NCBI GenBank assembly: GCA_020137815.1
Contig: CM035350.1
Coordinates: 1,546,335 to 1,610,334 of the forward strand
Direction: 5' to 3'
DNA: 64,000 nucleotides
Source of the DNA: Hormiphora californensis
Lineage: Eukaryota > Ctenophora > Tentaculata > Cydippida > Pleurobrachiidae
The notes under the pieces were generated by a model that searched no databases, was not told where the DNA came from, and worked only from the letters and a program-made list of their open reading frames with translations. Shown piece after piece: positions 36,281 to 50,445 of this stretch; position 1 is the first letter of the stretch, and each line of letters starts with the position of its first letter. The translations under genes and the position numbers were made by a program.

Positions 36281-37418
36281 CTGTTTTAAACTGTTGATGG
36301 TAACGTAACCAGGAAAGATTATATGTCTTGTGGCACTTTCCACAGAGAATAGTTCGCTCGTTTATGCAGTCGCTGCCCTCATAAAGTAGCTCAACCTCTG
36401 AGAAATGAGAACTCTTAAGGTCACGAGGGAAACCAATTACCTAAGACGGTGCCATATTTCTCAGTCTCTCTCCGCTCTCCTCTCTCCTAGGACTCTTCTC
36501 ACTCCTCTCTCTCTCGTCTCTCTCTTCGTCAGTACATCTTCCCTCTCTCGCTCTCTCTCTCCTCCTCCACTGCTCCTCTCATTCACGGCCGTCACAACTA
36601 TTGACTGGGGGGGTAGGCGCCAGATCTCAGCGAGTCTGCACGTTCCTTCTCACGCTCATGCCTACTTTCTCCAACTAGCATCACCCTCTCTCTCCCAGCT
36701 ACATTTTTACCTCTTAGCTCTTCATCCCATCTCCACGCTCCAACATATTTCATAAGTTCTTAGCTGAGCCAACTGCGACAGAGAGGAGGTACAAATGTGC
36801 GTTACAACGGGAGGTTAAAACAGCGGTTCCTGTACCAATTGGATAAAGTGCAATCTGCACCAAGGAAAAGAAGTATGTCCGCGCGCATTGGACACACCAC
36901 TCTTCACCCTCTCGCGCGCTGCGAATATTCAGTCCAGGCTGTAAAATGAAAATAGCTCGCCCGGCAGCTGCACTGCAGTAACCCAACCGCTGATCGCTTA
37001 TGGTTCAGACAGGGTTCAGGTGTCTTAAAATGGGCGTGGGTAGAGCCCATCATCAGATCGTGGAGTGGGCCCGGAAGTACAGTGTTGGCTGTTGCCCATT
37101 TTCATGTCCATTACCGATCCCTAAATATAGCTCCGCAAGAGATACAAAACTACCTCTGCAACCTAGCTCTCTCCCATGCACACGTTGTTCACTTGTCAAT
37201 TGTCAACACTACCAGAAACGTAACCCGCAAAAGTGCCCCGTCTTGCTAAAGTTAGTACCTTTTTTAAAGACATTGAAGTCGGATTCCTGTTTTAGTGTCC
37301 GGCTGTATTCTAGCCCACTCTTCAGGGCATGCATCAGGTTACTGTCATCTATCTTCTTCTGGTTTGGCCCATACCATCTCTTCCTTTTGTATGACATGCT
37401 GTAGTCACAAATGTCCAT
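36281..37418 (-). CDS. Unidentified protein, two exons seen, CxxC motif
   Basis: Not recognised. Exon 37418-37259 opens with ATG two bases after a GGCAG acceptor-like site and encodes a basic, charged segment (MSYKRKRWYGPNQKKIDDS, then SGLEYSRTLKQESDFNVFKK). It joins in phase 1 to exon 36397-36281 (VELLYEGSDC, then ERTILCGKCHKTYNLSWLRY), which carries a CGKC pair and histidines that could bind zinc. It ends on a GTAGGC donor, so at least one further exon should lie to the left; none was found with confidence. The intron of about 860 bp holds no obvious repeat. Confidence 0.5.
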
Positions 37419-37499
37419 GCCTGCCGTGGGAAGTATTGTGTAGACGTCATATCAGCTGTAGTGGATGACTAGAAGGAGGCGTGTCATAACAGCGGAGTG

Positions 37500-37543
37500 T
37501 GGGAGAGAGAGAGACAGAGAGACAGAGAGAGAGCAGAGGAGAG

Positions 37544-37594
<51 letters not shown>

Positions 37595-37620
37595 TAGAGA
37601 GAGAGAGGAGAGAGAAGAGT

Positions 37621-37662
<42 letters not shown>

Positions 37663-37663
37663 C

Positions 37664-37707
<44 letters not shown>

Positions 37708-38095
37708 GAGAGAGATAAGAGAGAGAGAGCGAGAGGAGGAGAGCATGAGAGAGAGAGAGAGAGACGAGAGAGGAGAACGAGTGAGGAGAGAGCGAGAAGA
37801 GAGAAACTAGAGACAGACTGCAGGGACGGAGGAGAGAAGATGTGAGAGGAAGAGAGGAACGGTAGAGAGAGAGAGAAGAGATGAGATGACTCGGAGAGAG
37901 ACTGAGAGTGCTGAGGTGAGAGAGAGAGAAGAGTGAGAGAGACAGAGATGAAAGGGAAGAGAGAGAGAGAGATGAGAATGAGCAGCTAGCTACTCGAGCT
38001 AGAGATGAAGTAGCAGAGAAGACGATGAGCAGACAAAGCTGAGAGTAGACGAGGAGAGAGACGGAGAGTCGAAAGAGAGAAGGAGAGAGAGAGAG
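37500..38095. repeat. (GA)n-rich microsatellite tract
   Basis: About 600 bp of GA repeats with scattered interruptions between two minus-strand genes. It produces long spurious Ser-Leu and Arg-Glu frames. Confidence 0.92.
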
Positions 38096-38155
38096 CAACT
38101 GCTACCTTTTAGTGAGTTATTGAGGCTGGTATTTCCCTCGCTATCACAGCCGTTA

Positions 38156-40744
<2,589 letters not shown>

Positions 40745-40760
<16 letters not shown>

Positions 40761-41035
40761 CTGGGGAGAGAGTAGTGGATGGGGTATTTCGAGCTGGGGG
40801 AGGGAGTAGTAGATGGGGTGTTTCGAGCTTGGGGAGGGAGGGGGTTGTGGAGGGGGTGTTTCGAGCTGTGGGGAGGGAGGGGGTAGTGGAGGGGTGTTTC
40901 GAGCTGTGGGAGGGAGTCGTGGACGGGGTGTTTCGAGCTGGGGGAGGGAGTAGTAGATGGGGTATTTCGAGATGGGGGAGGGAGTAGTAGATGGGGTGTT
41001 TCGAGCTGGGGGAGGGAGGGGGTAGTGGAGGGGAG
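40745..41035. repeat. Minisatellite containing repeated 3' splice-site sequence
   Basis: Seven or so units of about 35-50 bp; on the minus strand each contains a pyrimidine stretch then CCAGCTCGAAACACCCC, identical to the presumed acceptor and first bases of the exon ending at 40760. Confidence 0.8.
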
Positions 41036-41650
41036 TATTTATCATGAGTCATGAGATTGTTATATCATTTCAGCAGGAACATGATGATGGGGCGGGGAAT
41101 TTAGGGAAGATAGAGAAATAATGAAAGTCTCAGTGGCCAAGAGGATTGGGTGTGTGCGTGAGATGATAAGAGCAGCTGCTGCTTCTTCTCAATCTCTTTG
41201 AGTTGTGACGTCACACGACTCGTTCCTTGGATAACAATATGAAACAAATCTGTCTCTCTCTCTCCCACCCTCTCTCTCTCTCTCTCTTTCTATCTCTCTC
41301 CCTCTCTCTCTTCCTCTCTACCTTCCTTCATCGTTCTTTCTCACTTTCCCAATTTCCCACAGTCACCCGTCACCCCTTTCTCAAACTGACCCTGCTTTTA
41401 TCTAGCATAGCTACCGATATATTGCCCCCTTCTTTAAGGGTTAATTATATGCTGATCCAATATTAAAAATTCAACCCCCTCTCTCATTACGTCATTTTAT
41501 CTCCCACAGTGATAGATAGTATGCTTACTGCTAGGAACTATTATTATTTACCGTGACCCCTCTCAATGCTATCGGGGGGGGGGGGGGGGCAATGGGCATG
41601 ATACCTAACGTAATAATGAAAATTTATAGTTATTACAAACAATAACTAAC
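41036..41650. other. Region between the unidentified gene and CutC
   Basis: Should contain the missing last CutC exon(s), but none could be assigned. Holds a CT-rich patch (41254-41320) and a G homopolymer of about 16 (41574-41589). Confidence 0.4.
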
Positions 41651-42599
41651 CTGGCACAATAGCAATGCGGCTCTTGGCTTGATCCTGAAGGCTGCTAACT
41701 AGTTGAGTCCCGTTATTACAATACCTCTCCGTGCTCACTAACACCCGTTTAAACCCACACTTCACAGCGTCCTCCAGGGCCAGGATTGGGTAACTCAGTT
41801 GGTCGAAGGCGTGGCTCAGGGTACAAGGTAGTGGATGGGATAGAGCTGAAAATGAAATGGAGATAAGTTATTACTGACGTGGGTCATTCAAAAGTTATAC
41901 AAAAGTCAAAAGTAGATTTTACGTCTCTCATTTCTGTAACTTACAAATCAGCGTATGACATCTACTGATATCAAGTTGGTTCGAACTGAAAATAATGTGG
42001 TTATAAGAAGAATATTCAAGATAACATTTTGATAAGTAAGAACTCCCGAACCTCTATTACAAGGTCTAACCCTCCTTTACAGACAGGGTCGAACAAGGTG
42101 CAGCTGTACTACCTGGATAGAACGCCGAACACAAATCCATCTACACCGACTTGTTTAGCCAACTTGATCTCCTCACACATGATTTGAAACTCTGCGTCAG
42201 AGCACATGTAATCTACACGGTATGGTCTAACTACCATGTACACTGGGAGGTGCAGATTCTCCTTAACCACCTTCAGCAGACCTGGGGGATGGAATTTAGG
42301 GGTTATGTGGTCCTGAAAGAAATGACATAGTGTGTGTAGTACCTGTTTCTAGGTTGGTCCAGCGGGTGTGAATGAGTGGGGTGATGTGTTCTCGACTGAC
42401 CTATACTTGGACTGTAGCCTCCCTCGTGAGTCCGAAAACAAACCTCAACACTACTAGCACCTGAGAAAAGCGTGGTGGGGTCAACCTAGAGCTGTGATCA
42501 AGCATTCGTTCTATGACATTTACCTTTTTGGACGGCTTCGGCAGCGGATTCCAGAGAATCAATGCACACTTCCAGTTCGACTGGAGGTGCAGACGCCAT
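41651..42599 (-). CDS. CUTC: CutC copper homeostasis protein, C-terminus not found
   Basis: Five exons (42599-42524, 42460-42401, 42281-42113, 41985-41945, 41845-41651) join in matching phases and give 180 residues of a TIM-barrel protein in the CutC family, which binds Cu(I) in vertebrates. Landmarks: LEVCIDSLESAAEAVQKGA (family MEVCVDS-ESA--A--GGA), the RTHEGGYSPSIGLLKVV segment, PVYMVVRPYRVDY, VGVDGFVFGVLS, a 41-nt microexon, and CTLSHAFDQL matching the family's VTFHRAFD with the histidine kept. Glycines and an arginine typical of the family (R in ADRIELC) are altered. The expected last strands (P-GGIT---- and -E-H-S) should follow the GTTAGT donor but were not located, so it is truncated, divergent or mis-assembled there. 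Confidence 0.78.
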
Positions 42600-43560
42600 G
42601 AAGATGCTAAATTGTAAAACATTTTGTATGATACGTATTATTTATTTTTGTGTATATTTTATCGATCTGAAAGTGTGGAATGTGGTTATTTTGTAGGTAG
42701 AACTAGATCGATCACGGATCAGTTGTCTGCAACCAGTGTTCAACCATTTTACAACAACCTACAACTGCGGTACCATCGTTCCCATCTTTTGCAATCTATT
42801 AACTTATAGGAGGGCACTTCAGGGACATTGCTGACCAAGTATGTAGGGGAAGTTTTGAAAGTGGTGGGCCAATTTTTTTAGTCATATGATATGAAATGCC
42901 TCGACTTTTCTATTGAAAACTTGTATTCACGTACATTGGGCGAAGCGATAGCGGAGCCCGAGAAAATTTTAGTTTTTAGGCCAAAAAGTCGCTGTTTTTT
43001 TCAAATCATGAAAAGAACCGGGGCCATTTCCTGAAAAGTACTGGGGCCATGGCGTACCCTACCCCACTTCCCCTACATGCGTGTTGCTACTTGCTGACTG
43101 ACCACTTGTGGATAAATCTTTGTTGGTGCTCTGAGCCGGGACACTGAGTTCTAATTACTTTCGTCTTTCTAGATATTAAAACAGAGAGGCTGAAGCCTGA
43201 AGCATTTGTTTAGTGTGGTAAGATCAGTCGAAGATTTTAGAAGATTGATTACATTATCTTGGGTATCAGAGACGGAGCAGTGCCCGTGCCAAATATGAAC
43301 GGCAGTGTTCATATTTTGGCACGGGCAACCATCACCTTTTTTCTAAAAGGGGGTTAAAATGGGCACCCAGCACGGAGCACCCATGTTTGTCTTTTCTTAG
43401 AAAAGTTTTCGGCTAAATCTCCTGATAAAATTCCTGTCATCTTGTTCGAAGCTACAGGTACTCACTACTTATAAGTGTGTCCCAGTTGTCCTGTGCATTG
43501 CGATCCCTGTAAAAACAAAAATCAGTCCGAAGAAGTAAATAAAAGAACTTGCTTAAGCTT
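42600..43560. other. Intergenic with a long hairpin
   Basis: No gene seen. 43281-43326 forms a hairpin with 20-bp arms (TGCCCGTGCCAAATATGAAC) and a 6-base loop, one bulge. A 15-bp string CAGAGAGGCTGAAGC at about 43182 recurs at about 48230, beyond the LINE sequence. Confidence 0.5.
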
Positions 43561-43564
43561 CATT

Positions 43565-46500
43565 GCGCGCGGCGCACTACTTTAAACAAAAAATTTTGGA
43601 GGCGGGGCCCCTTTGTGCGTTTAAAATTTCTTCCCCCTGAGGATTTTCCCTTTTAACAGGCTAGGTCCAGCCCAAAACCCAAAAATCTAAAGGAAAATGA
43701 CATTCCTGGGGGAAACTACTAAACCCTAGCCGTAAACAATCCCAACGCTTTGAAAGTTTCAACGGGGATGATTTTGAGGGCTCGTTTGGGGGGTAATTTG
43801 GGGATCCCTTTGGGGGGGAAACTCCCGGAAAAAAACCCCTTGTCGCGGCATGCACCCTCCCGGGGTTAAAACCCCTTTTGTTTGATGGAAAAGGAAGCGA
43901 ATAGGGTTTCCCCGGGGGGGAAACAAAACGGGCAGAGTGGGTTTCAGGGAACATATCCGGTTTTTTTTTGGGTTTTGGGAACTGGGCCCCTTGGTAAAAA
44001 TATAAATTGTAGACTACCCAAAACCAAAGATGAGATGCAGGGGGGTGGGGACAAGGACCAGACTGCGACCCTTTTCCCCCCGGGGAGGAAATACAAAGCA
44101 CTGAAAAACAAAACCGGGAGGGTGCCAGGGCTTTTTTTGGTTAAAAGCCATCCCTGTGCTCGTAAAAATCCCCCTCGGGGCCTTTCCCAGGTTTCCCCTT
44201 TAGGGGGAATCAACGTAAGGCGGTGAAACGGAGAAGTTGGGACCTGAATTCGGGAAAAATTTTCACCCGGCCAAGAGAAAAAAGGGAAAAACGGTTGGAA
44301 GAAAAAAGAAAAGCCCCGACGATGAGGGGGGGAAAAATCCCCCCGGTTTTAATTTGGGAAAGGTGACAACCGGGCCAAATCCCCGGGGGATTGACACTAA
44401 AACTGGGGGGAAAGGAAATTTGCTCCTGAGGGAGATGGGGAGAAACGACGAGGAAAAGGGCGATAAAAACCCGGGGAAAACCAGCTTTTAATTTTTTGAA
44501 AATGGTGTAAACGAAACAAGAAAAAGTTTTGCCCTAAAGGGAAAAAAAGGGTAAAATAAACTTGAAAGGGGGGTCGCCTGTTCGAAAAAAATCCCCCGTT
44601 TTTTGTACCAGATCCGTATAAAAGGGAACCATAAACGAGGGGGTTGCTCCAAGGCAAAGATCAAATATTTCCCCCCCCCAATTTTGGCAAAAAAAAAAAA
44701 TCGGAATCAAGAGACAGTGTCTTGACCTGTTGTGTTTAGGATCCATTTGAAAAGCACCCCGCGGAAACCAAACCCCCCTGTAGCTACTGAGGGAAAAAAG
44801 GGGAATCCCGGAAAAATCCATTTAAAAAAAAACCCAAAGAAGGCCGACCCCCAAACCAAAACCAAACAAAAAACGGCAACAAACGAAAAGGGCTGGTAAA
44901 ACCAGGATTTTCTTTTGAACTACCATGGGTCCCTTCGGGGGGGTTTAGGGAAAAGAATGCTGGGGGAAATGAAAAAAACTCTCGGGGGGGAAATGGCAGA
45001 GATCCGTTGGGGCCCTCAGCCCCCCCCGGGGGGAATTGGAAACGTTCCGACATCGCACCCCCCGGCCTGACGGTAAAGGGGAAAAACCCCCCGGGGGCTC
45101 CCGCCCGAGGGCCCAAAACGGTGGGACGGGGCATAAAAAAACGGTCTAAAAAACGGGGTTTGCTAAAAAGCCAGGGTCTAACCCCGTTTGCCCAGTGACT
45201 GTCGTTTGGAAAATCTCCTTTTTTTTAAAACGATAGGGTGAGAAATCCTTTTTCCCCCTTTTTGGCCCCCGAAAACGGGACTTGGTGGAAAAAAAAAAGG
45301 GAGTTTCCGAGGCCCAGGTAAAAAATACCGGTTTTTTCAGTAGTTGGAGGGATGGGAAAGGTCCCGAAAAAGGGGGGATGTGCACTCACGTGAAAAAGGA
45401 GTGAAAACCCACAAATGAAAAATTTTGGGGTTTACGTTGGTCCAACTTTGTGCAGCCTCCCGGTTTCCCAGAACAAATAATGGTGCTGGCATCTTTTTCC
45501 TATCGGGCCCCGGTTTCCCCAATGTCTTCGACCCTTCCCCCTTTAAAAAACCTTCATCGAAAAACACCTTTCGGCCCGGGTTTTTTCCCAAACGTTTACT
45601 TGGGGGGGGGGTTTAAACCCGGCCGGGGGATTAACGGGTCCCCCAATTTTTCCCTTTTAGACCAAAAAGTCGGAGTTTTTTGGGGGGGGGGGATAAAACT
45701 TCTATCTCAAATGGTCCCACAAAAAAAACCTAGGGGGAAAATTTATTTTGGATATCATACTCCCTAACGGGGAGGAGTTTTGGGTGCTTCAGTTGGGGGG
45801 GGAGGCCCTTAACATCCTGCCCATTCATTTTTCCGTGTGTGCGGGTTTTTTGGGGCCTTGACCCGGTCGGGGGAAAGGGCCAGCGGGGAAATATGAAAGG
45901 GTTTTCCCCGGGACTTGACCCCTTTTGGGTTTGATTTCCCGAGGCAGTCAAGGCCGAACTAAAAGGGTAAAAACGGGGAGGGGTGCCCGGGGAGGGGCTA
46001 CGTAAAACGGAGACGGGTCGGACTTTGTACAGCAATTTCTAGGGGGGTTGTTTTTTTCCGATCTTTATCTCGGTATCCAAAGGGTTTCAAGGGGACGGGT
46101 TATTGCGGGGAAGCCCCAATGCTGAAACGGTTTAAAGAAAAAGGGCAGAAAAATTTAAAAAGGGGAAAATCCCCAAGGGCCCAAAAAATGCCAATCATAT
46201 GCTGGGAATTTTGGGAAATTTGGAGAGGCGAGTTGCGAAGTGGCCCGGAAATATTACTACCCAAACCCAAGGCGAAGGGAAACCAGGAGGGAACAGCGTG
46301 TTTGTGGAGATTATTAGGAGAAACCCCAAAATTTTTTTTGGATTTACAAAAATGATAGGAGGAAAAAAAGTCACGTATTCCCCCTTTAAAAAGGGCGGAT
46401 GGGCCCTCGGGCAGAGGATCCGGGGGAAAAAAAGGCCCCGAATTACTCCCAAAAACAGTTTTCTATCGGGTCTTCAGTGACCCCGGGACGGGGCCCGGGG

Positions 46501-46900
46501 TGGAAGATGCAGTAGGGAGTATATCCTTTGCAGGGACCAAAAATTTTTTACATCGAATTTACTCCATCTTCATCGAAGGGAGCTCTCCCTGCTCGATCCC
46601 TTCTCTGCTGGCCCCCCGGGGGGTTTTACCATCATGGGAACTCCAAAGGGGCCGATCCGCTTTGTGTACCCTTTTTTTTTGCTGTGGAGGGATTCCTTTA
46701 ATCCGGGGGTGGGGGTTTTTCCCTAGCGGGCCCTTTAAACGAAAATTCAAACACTCCAATTTTTTAAGAAGGGTTTTCCCCATCCGAGGTTGGCCAAATA
46801 CAGGGCCCGTATCGGGTGAAGTCAAATATCATTTAAATGCTTTGGAAAAGTGGGAAGTGCAGGGCCCCATTTCCCACTTTGAGGGCGTGTGGGATCTTGA
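43565..46900. other. Suspected low-quality sequence
   Basis: Across 3.3 kb the texture changes abruptly: almost every word is a homopolymer run of three to nine bases, all four bases are affected, GGGG and CCCC abound, and no frame stays open for long. Neighbouring DNA shows none of this. The last few hundred bases grade into a LINE reverse transcriptase with decreasing frameshifts. This is typical of poor base-calling at read ends. Frames here should not be annotated as genes. Confidence 0.75.
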
Positions 46901-46904
46901 ATGA

Positions 46905-48205
46905 GTCGCAACATGGTTTTAGGAGAAACCGTAGCTGTTTGACCCAGCTTATAGAAACATCTCGACCGGGTTTTGCGTGCAGTAAGTGATGGTGATGAGG
47001 TCGATGTGATCTATCTAGACTATCAAAAGGCGTTTGACAAGGTCGATCACAGGGTCTTAGTGTCCAAATTGGAGAAATATGGTGGTGTCAGGAAAACTGC
47101 TGGAGTGGATCAAGAACTTTTTACAGGATCGTGTTCAGACTGTTACTGTTGACCAGGTTTTTCTCGAGCTTCAAGGAGGTTTTAAGCGGTGTCCCGCAGG
47201 GGAGTGTCCTGGGGCCCGTACTTTTCTTGGTCTATGTCATTGACCTTGAATCATCCTGAGTTTTTCGGATGCTTTGACTTTGCCGATGATACGAAGATCA
47301 TTAAAGTTATCAGAGGAATCCTAGATCATGCAAATCTACAGGAGGATCTGTGTAACGTGGTGGATTGGTCGGTGTTAAACAACATGACACTCCACGACGA
47401 TAAGTTTGAGCTGGTGCGTTATTCACCACGCTCCAACAACTTAATGCGGGAGCTTCCTTTTACAGCGGGCTATCTCTCTTATGAGACCCCTAGTGGAGTA
47501 TGTTTGACATCTTCCCCAGTTGTAAAGGATCTTGGTGTTCTCCTGTCAGAGGATGGGTCGTGGAAGCCACAGATCGAAAAGGTATCTGCATCGGCATCAA
47601 GGGTTGCAAACTGGATTCTGGGGGCGTTCAAATGCAGATCAGTTAAGGTAATGATGACTCTTTACAAAACACTTGTTCGCCCAATCCTGGAATATTGTTC
47701 TGCAGTCTGGAACCCGTCATCGGTTGGTGAAATTGCCCAATTGGAGCAGGTGCAGCGAAATTTCACCAGGCGTATCCAAGGGTGTCAAAACTTGGACTAC
47801 TGGGAGAGACTTGCTTTCCTTGATTTACAGTCCCTGCAGAGGCGCAGGGAGCGCTATGTCCTTATCCACATGTTCAAAATCTGTAAGGGACTAGCCCCAA
47901 ACGGACCCGGTTTTGATTTCAAGGACACCCCTCGTTACGGGGCACGGGCAGTGATCCCAAAATTCAATCATGGGGCACAAAGGTCGGCGTCCACTATGTT
48001 TGAAAACTCTTTTTCGGTTCTTGGGGCGAAACTATGGAACACTCTTCCTAAATGTGTCAAGGACGCCGGGAATATCGATGAACTCAAGGTTGTACTGGGA
48101 GGGTACCTCAGGGGCATTGCTGATAGACCACCAACCAGGGGGTACTCGTGTGTTCATGGAAACTCCTTGTTGGACTATGCCCTGAGCCGGGGCACGGACT
48201 TCTAG
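46905..48205 (+). pseudogene. Non-LTR retrotransposon (LINE) reverse transcriptase, 3' part
   Basis: The 3' half of a LINE ORF2. Upstream pieces in shifting frames match RT motifs (QHGFRRNRSCLTQL near 46908, DYQKAFDKVDH near 47022, SGVPQGSVLGP near 47188). The continuous 338-codon frame from 47189 begins at that motif and carries the catalytic FADDTK (47279-47296), then DLGVLLSEDGSW, PILEYCSAVWNPS, LQRRRERYVLIHMFKI and LWNTLPKCV, the usual CR1/Jockey/L2-type C-terminus, and stops at 48205. Frameshifts before 47189 may be sequencing errors because the quality problem fades out just there. No endonuclease domain can be read. Confidence 0.85.
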
Positions 48206-48644
48206 TTGCAAAGCCGAATGAGTTCAGAGAGGCTGAAGCGTTTATTTATAATGTGGATGTCTCGACATGACTGGTCAAACTATTTTGAAGATTTGAAGAT
48301 GAAGATTTGCTTAGAAATGCAGCGCAAATTTTAATCATGTGCGTGTGTTCCACTTCGCGCATCGCCGCTCAGTTTTAACTTTTCACTTTCTGCAGCTGCG
48401 GAGTTTTAAAATTAAAATCGGGTTTTTAAAAATGTCCACCCCTTTTTTCTCTTTCTGTTGAAAAGCGCTGCCTTATCCCGCGCTGGGGGCCAGCAGCGTT
48501 TGCCAATTCTTTTTGCCTCATCCCGGGGTTACAGGTCGCGGCTCACCGCTCAACAGTGTTTCAAACTTTTCAACACTACTTTAAACAAATTAATTTGAGT
48601 TTCAGCAAATGTCTATGTAAGAGCCCAGGAGGGCAGCAAGAAAA
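48206..48644. other. LINE 3' flank and repeat unit
   Basis: Contains a copy of the AAAAGCGCTGCCTTATCCCG unit also present at 11176-11290, and the leader of the following LINE ORF1. Confidence 0.5.
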
Positions 48645-49610
48645 ATGACAAGCTCCGACGATGAAATGGATATACGGATCTACCTGCGGGAAACAGACGT
48701 TGAAGAGGAAGATATTCGATACTGTCAAGAACAAACGGTGGAGTGGGTAAAAGAGATATTAACCGGTGGGTTCGGTGAAGTTGACCCTCGCCTAGTGCAG
48801 TACGGACAACATGCAGAGGACGTATGGAATGATCTGAAAGTTCCCTCCAGGAACAAACTCAATGCTCTGAACAAGCCAGTGCTTTTAGACCTTGTGGAGG
48901 AGGCATGCCGTATTCTTATGGAACATACCTTCCCAGTTTCAGAACAGTTGTTAACAGTGGGTTACGAAACCTTGAAGATAAACCAGCTGGAGAAGGAGCT
49001 CAAAACACGAAGCGAAGAGCTAATAAAAACCCAGAGAGATCTGGTAGCTGCACAGGAGGAGCTGCTGAAAATGCAGAGACAGTTACTCGAAAAGAGAGAA
49101 ACTGAAATCACCTCTGTTCAGACAACGGCACAGCATGAACTGAAGAGTTTTGCATCTGTTCTGGAGAAAGAATGTGCCACTGCCCTGGCTCCAAAGAAGA
49201 TACAGTCGGCTATCGTTGCAGCTTCGGAGGACCGTGGGAGTAACATCATCATCCATGGCCTAGAAGAGAGTGCTGAGCTTGAAACTCAACTAAAGTCTCT
49301 TTTTACTGAGCTTGAAGAGGCTCCGAAAATGAAATCTGTGGAGCGCTTGGGAAAGCAGGCCTCATTTGCAAGACCTGTGAAAGTTGTGCTGAGGAGCAGA
49401 GAAGCTCAAATATCGATCCTGTCAAAGAAATGCCTGTTAAAAGGGACTGATAAGTTCGAAAAAGTTTTTATTTCTCCCGATAGAACTGAGGAAGAACGGA
49501 AAGAACGGAAGCAGCTGGTAGTTGAGCTGAGGGAGAAAATAAAGCGGTCCCCTGGAACCCACTACATAATCCGTGGAAAGAGGGTGGTAGAAGCACCAAG
49601 GGACGCTTGA
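48645..49610 (+). CDS. LINE ORF1-like protein, intact, no ORF2 behind it
   Basis: A single 321-codon open frame. N-terminal third is acidic and unrecognised; residues about 105-170 are a coiled coil (KELKTRSEELIKTQRDL, then QEELLKMQRQLLEKRETE); the C-terminal part matches non-LTR ORF1 RNA-binding modules: NIIIHGLEES, SVERLGKQ, RPVKVVLRSREAQ, KVFISPDRTEEERKER and GTHYIIRGKRVV. ORF1 proteins coat LINE RNA and act as nucleic-acid chaperones. Only about 150 bp after its stop codon comes an AT-rich tail and a TGA/GAT microsatellite (49759-49780), a common LINE 3' end, so the reverse transcriptase is absent. Domestication or a non-autonomous element are both possible. Confidence 0.75.
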   Translation: MTSSDDEMDIRIYLRETDVEEEDIRYCQEQTVEWVKEILTGGFGEVDPRLVQYGQHAEDVWNDLKVPSRNKLNALNKPVLLDLVEEACRILMEHTFPVSEQLLTVGYETLKINQLEKELKTRSEELIKTQRDLVAAQEELLKMQRQLLEKRETEITSVQTTAQHELKSFASVLEKECATALAPKKIQSAIVAASEDRGSNIIIHGLEESAELETQLKSLFTELEEAPKMKSVERLGKQASFARPVKVVLRSREAQISILSKKCLLKGTDKFEKVFISPDRTEEERKERKQLVVELREKIKRSPGTHYIIRGKRVVEAPRDA

Positions 49611-49758
49611 ACATTCATACAAACTAGTTCTGAACTCTAATCTAATGATCTAGTAGAGTAAAACCGCTTTTGAAAGCAGGAAGATATCCGTAAAGTTTTT
49701 TCTTTTATTAGTGTTATCTTACCAATGTATGCTATAAAGCGGTATATTAAATGTTAAT

Positions 49759-49780
49759 TGATGATGATGATGATGATGAG
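49759..49780. repeat. (GAT)n tail
   Basis: Six to seven GAT units at the 3' end of the ORF1-only LINE; likely its 3' terminus. Confidence 0.7.
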
Positions 49781-50059
49781 GCAACACCCGGAGATTCAAC
49801 TTTGGAGTTAACAGTGGTGCCCGTACAGCCTGGCCGAAAGACGTGCCAAAAGAGCATTCTATGTTAGCGGACTGTGTCTTAGACGTCGTGGAAGACATTG
49901 CTCATCCTCTACAAAAAGCCTTGTGCGAAGTAAGCTGCCCGTTCTGGAACTCACCTAAGATCTCATCTCGGACATCATTAGCGTTGAAGCAGTACAGAGG
50001 AAGTTTGCTATTGTTATGTGTATTGAATCAGATTGAATAATAATAATTACCAAACGTAT

Positions 50060-50445
50060 CCTTGGGATGAGTGACCTGAGCTATTGGGATCGCCTGAAAA
50101 AGTTGAACTTAAAATCTATGCAGCGACGTCGAGAACGCTACTCCATCATTACGATGTGGAAGATGTCAATAGGCAACGCACCCAACAACATTGGAGTGAA
50201 GTTCTACAATAATGCTCGACTTGGAAAGAAAATTGAGGTTCCAACGTCCCCCACCACCACACAAGTCTCTGTTGCAACGAAGTATCACAACCCGACTTTG
50301 GAACACCCTACCATGTAACGTGAATACGGCAGAAGACCTAGCCTCATTCAAAGTCCTTCCTGGTAAATGGCTGGCGAGATTCCCAGACCGACCCCCGGTG
50401 ACTGGTCACTGGATACACTCGACAGAACAACAATTCGATACTTGA
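50060..50445 (+). pseudogene. LINE reverse transcriptase 3' fragment, frameshifted
   Basis: Starts in one frame with SYWDRLKKLNLKSMQRRRER (matching the LINE at 47800), then after about 50270 continues in another frame with TTRLWNTLPCNVNTAEDLAS and WLARFPDRPPVTGHW, the standard end of such proteins. A 5'-truncated dead copy of a related but different LINE. Confidence 0.75.

Noticed and set aside
43661-46904. Several open frames of 60-160 codons
   Set aside because: They lie in sequence of doubtful quality and show no recognisable domain.
43182-48245. 15-bp repeat CAGAGAGGCTGAAGC as target duplication of a 5-kb LINE
   Set aside because: Similarity continues beyond the 15 bp on the right side of both copies, so they look like two diverged copies of one repeat rather than a target duplication.
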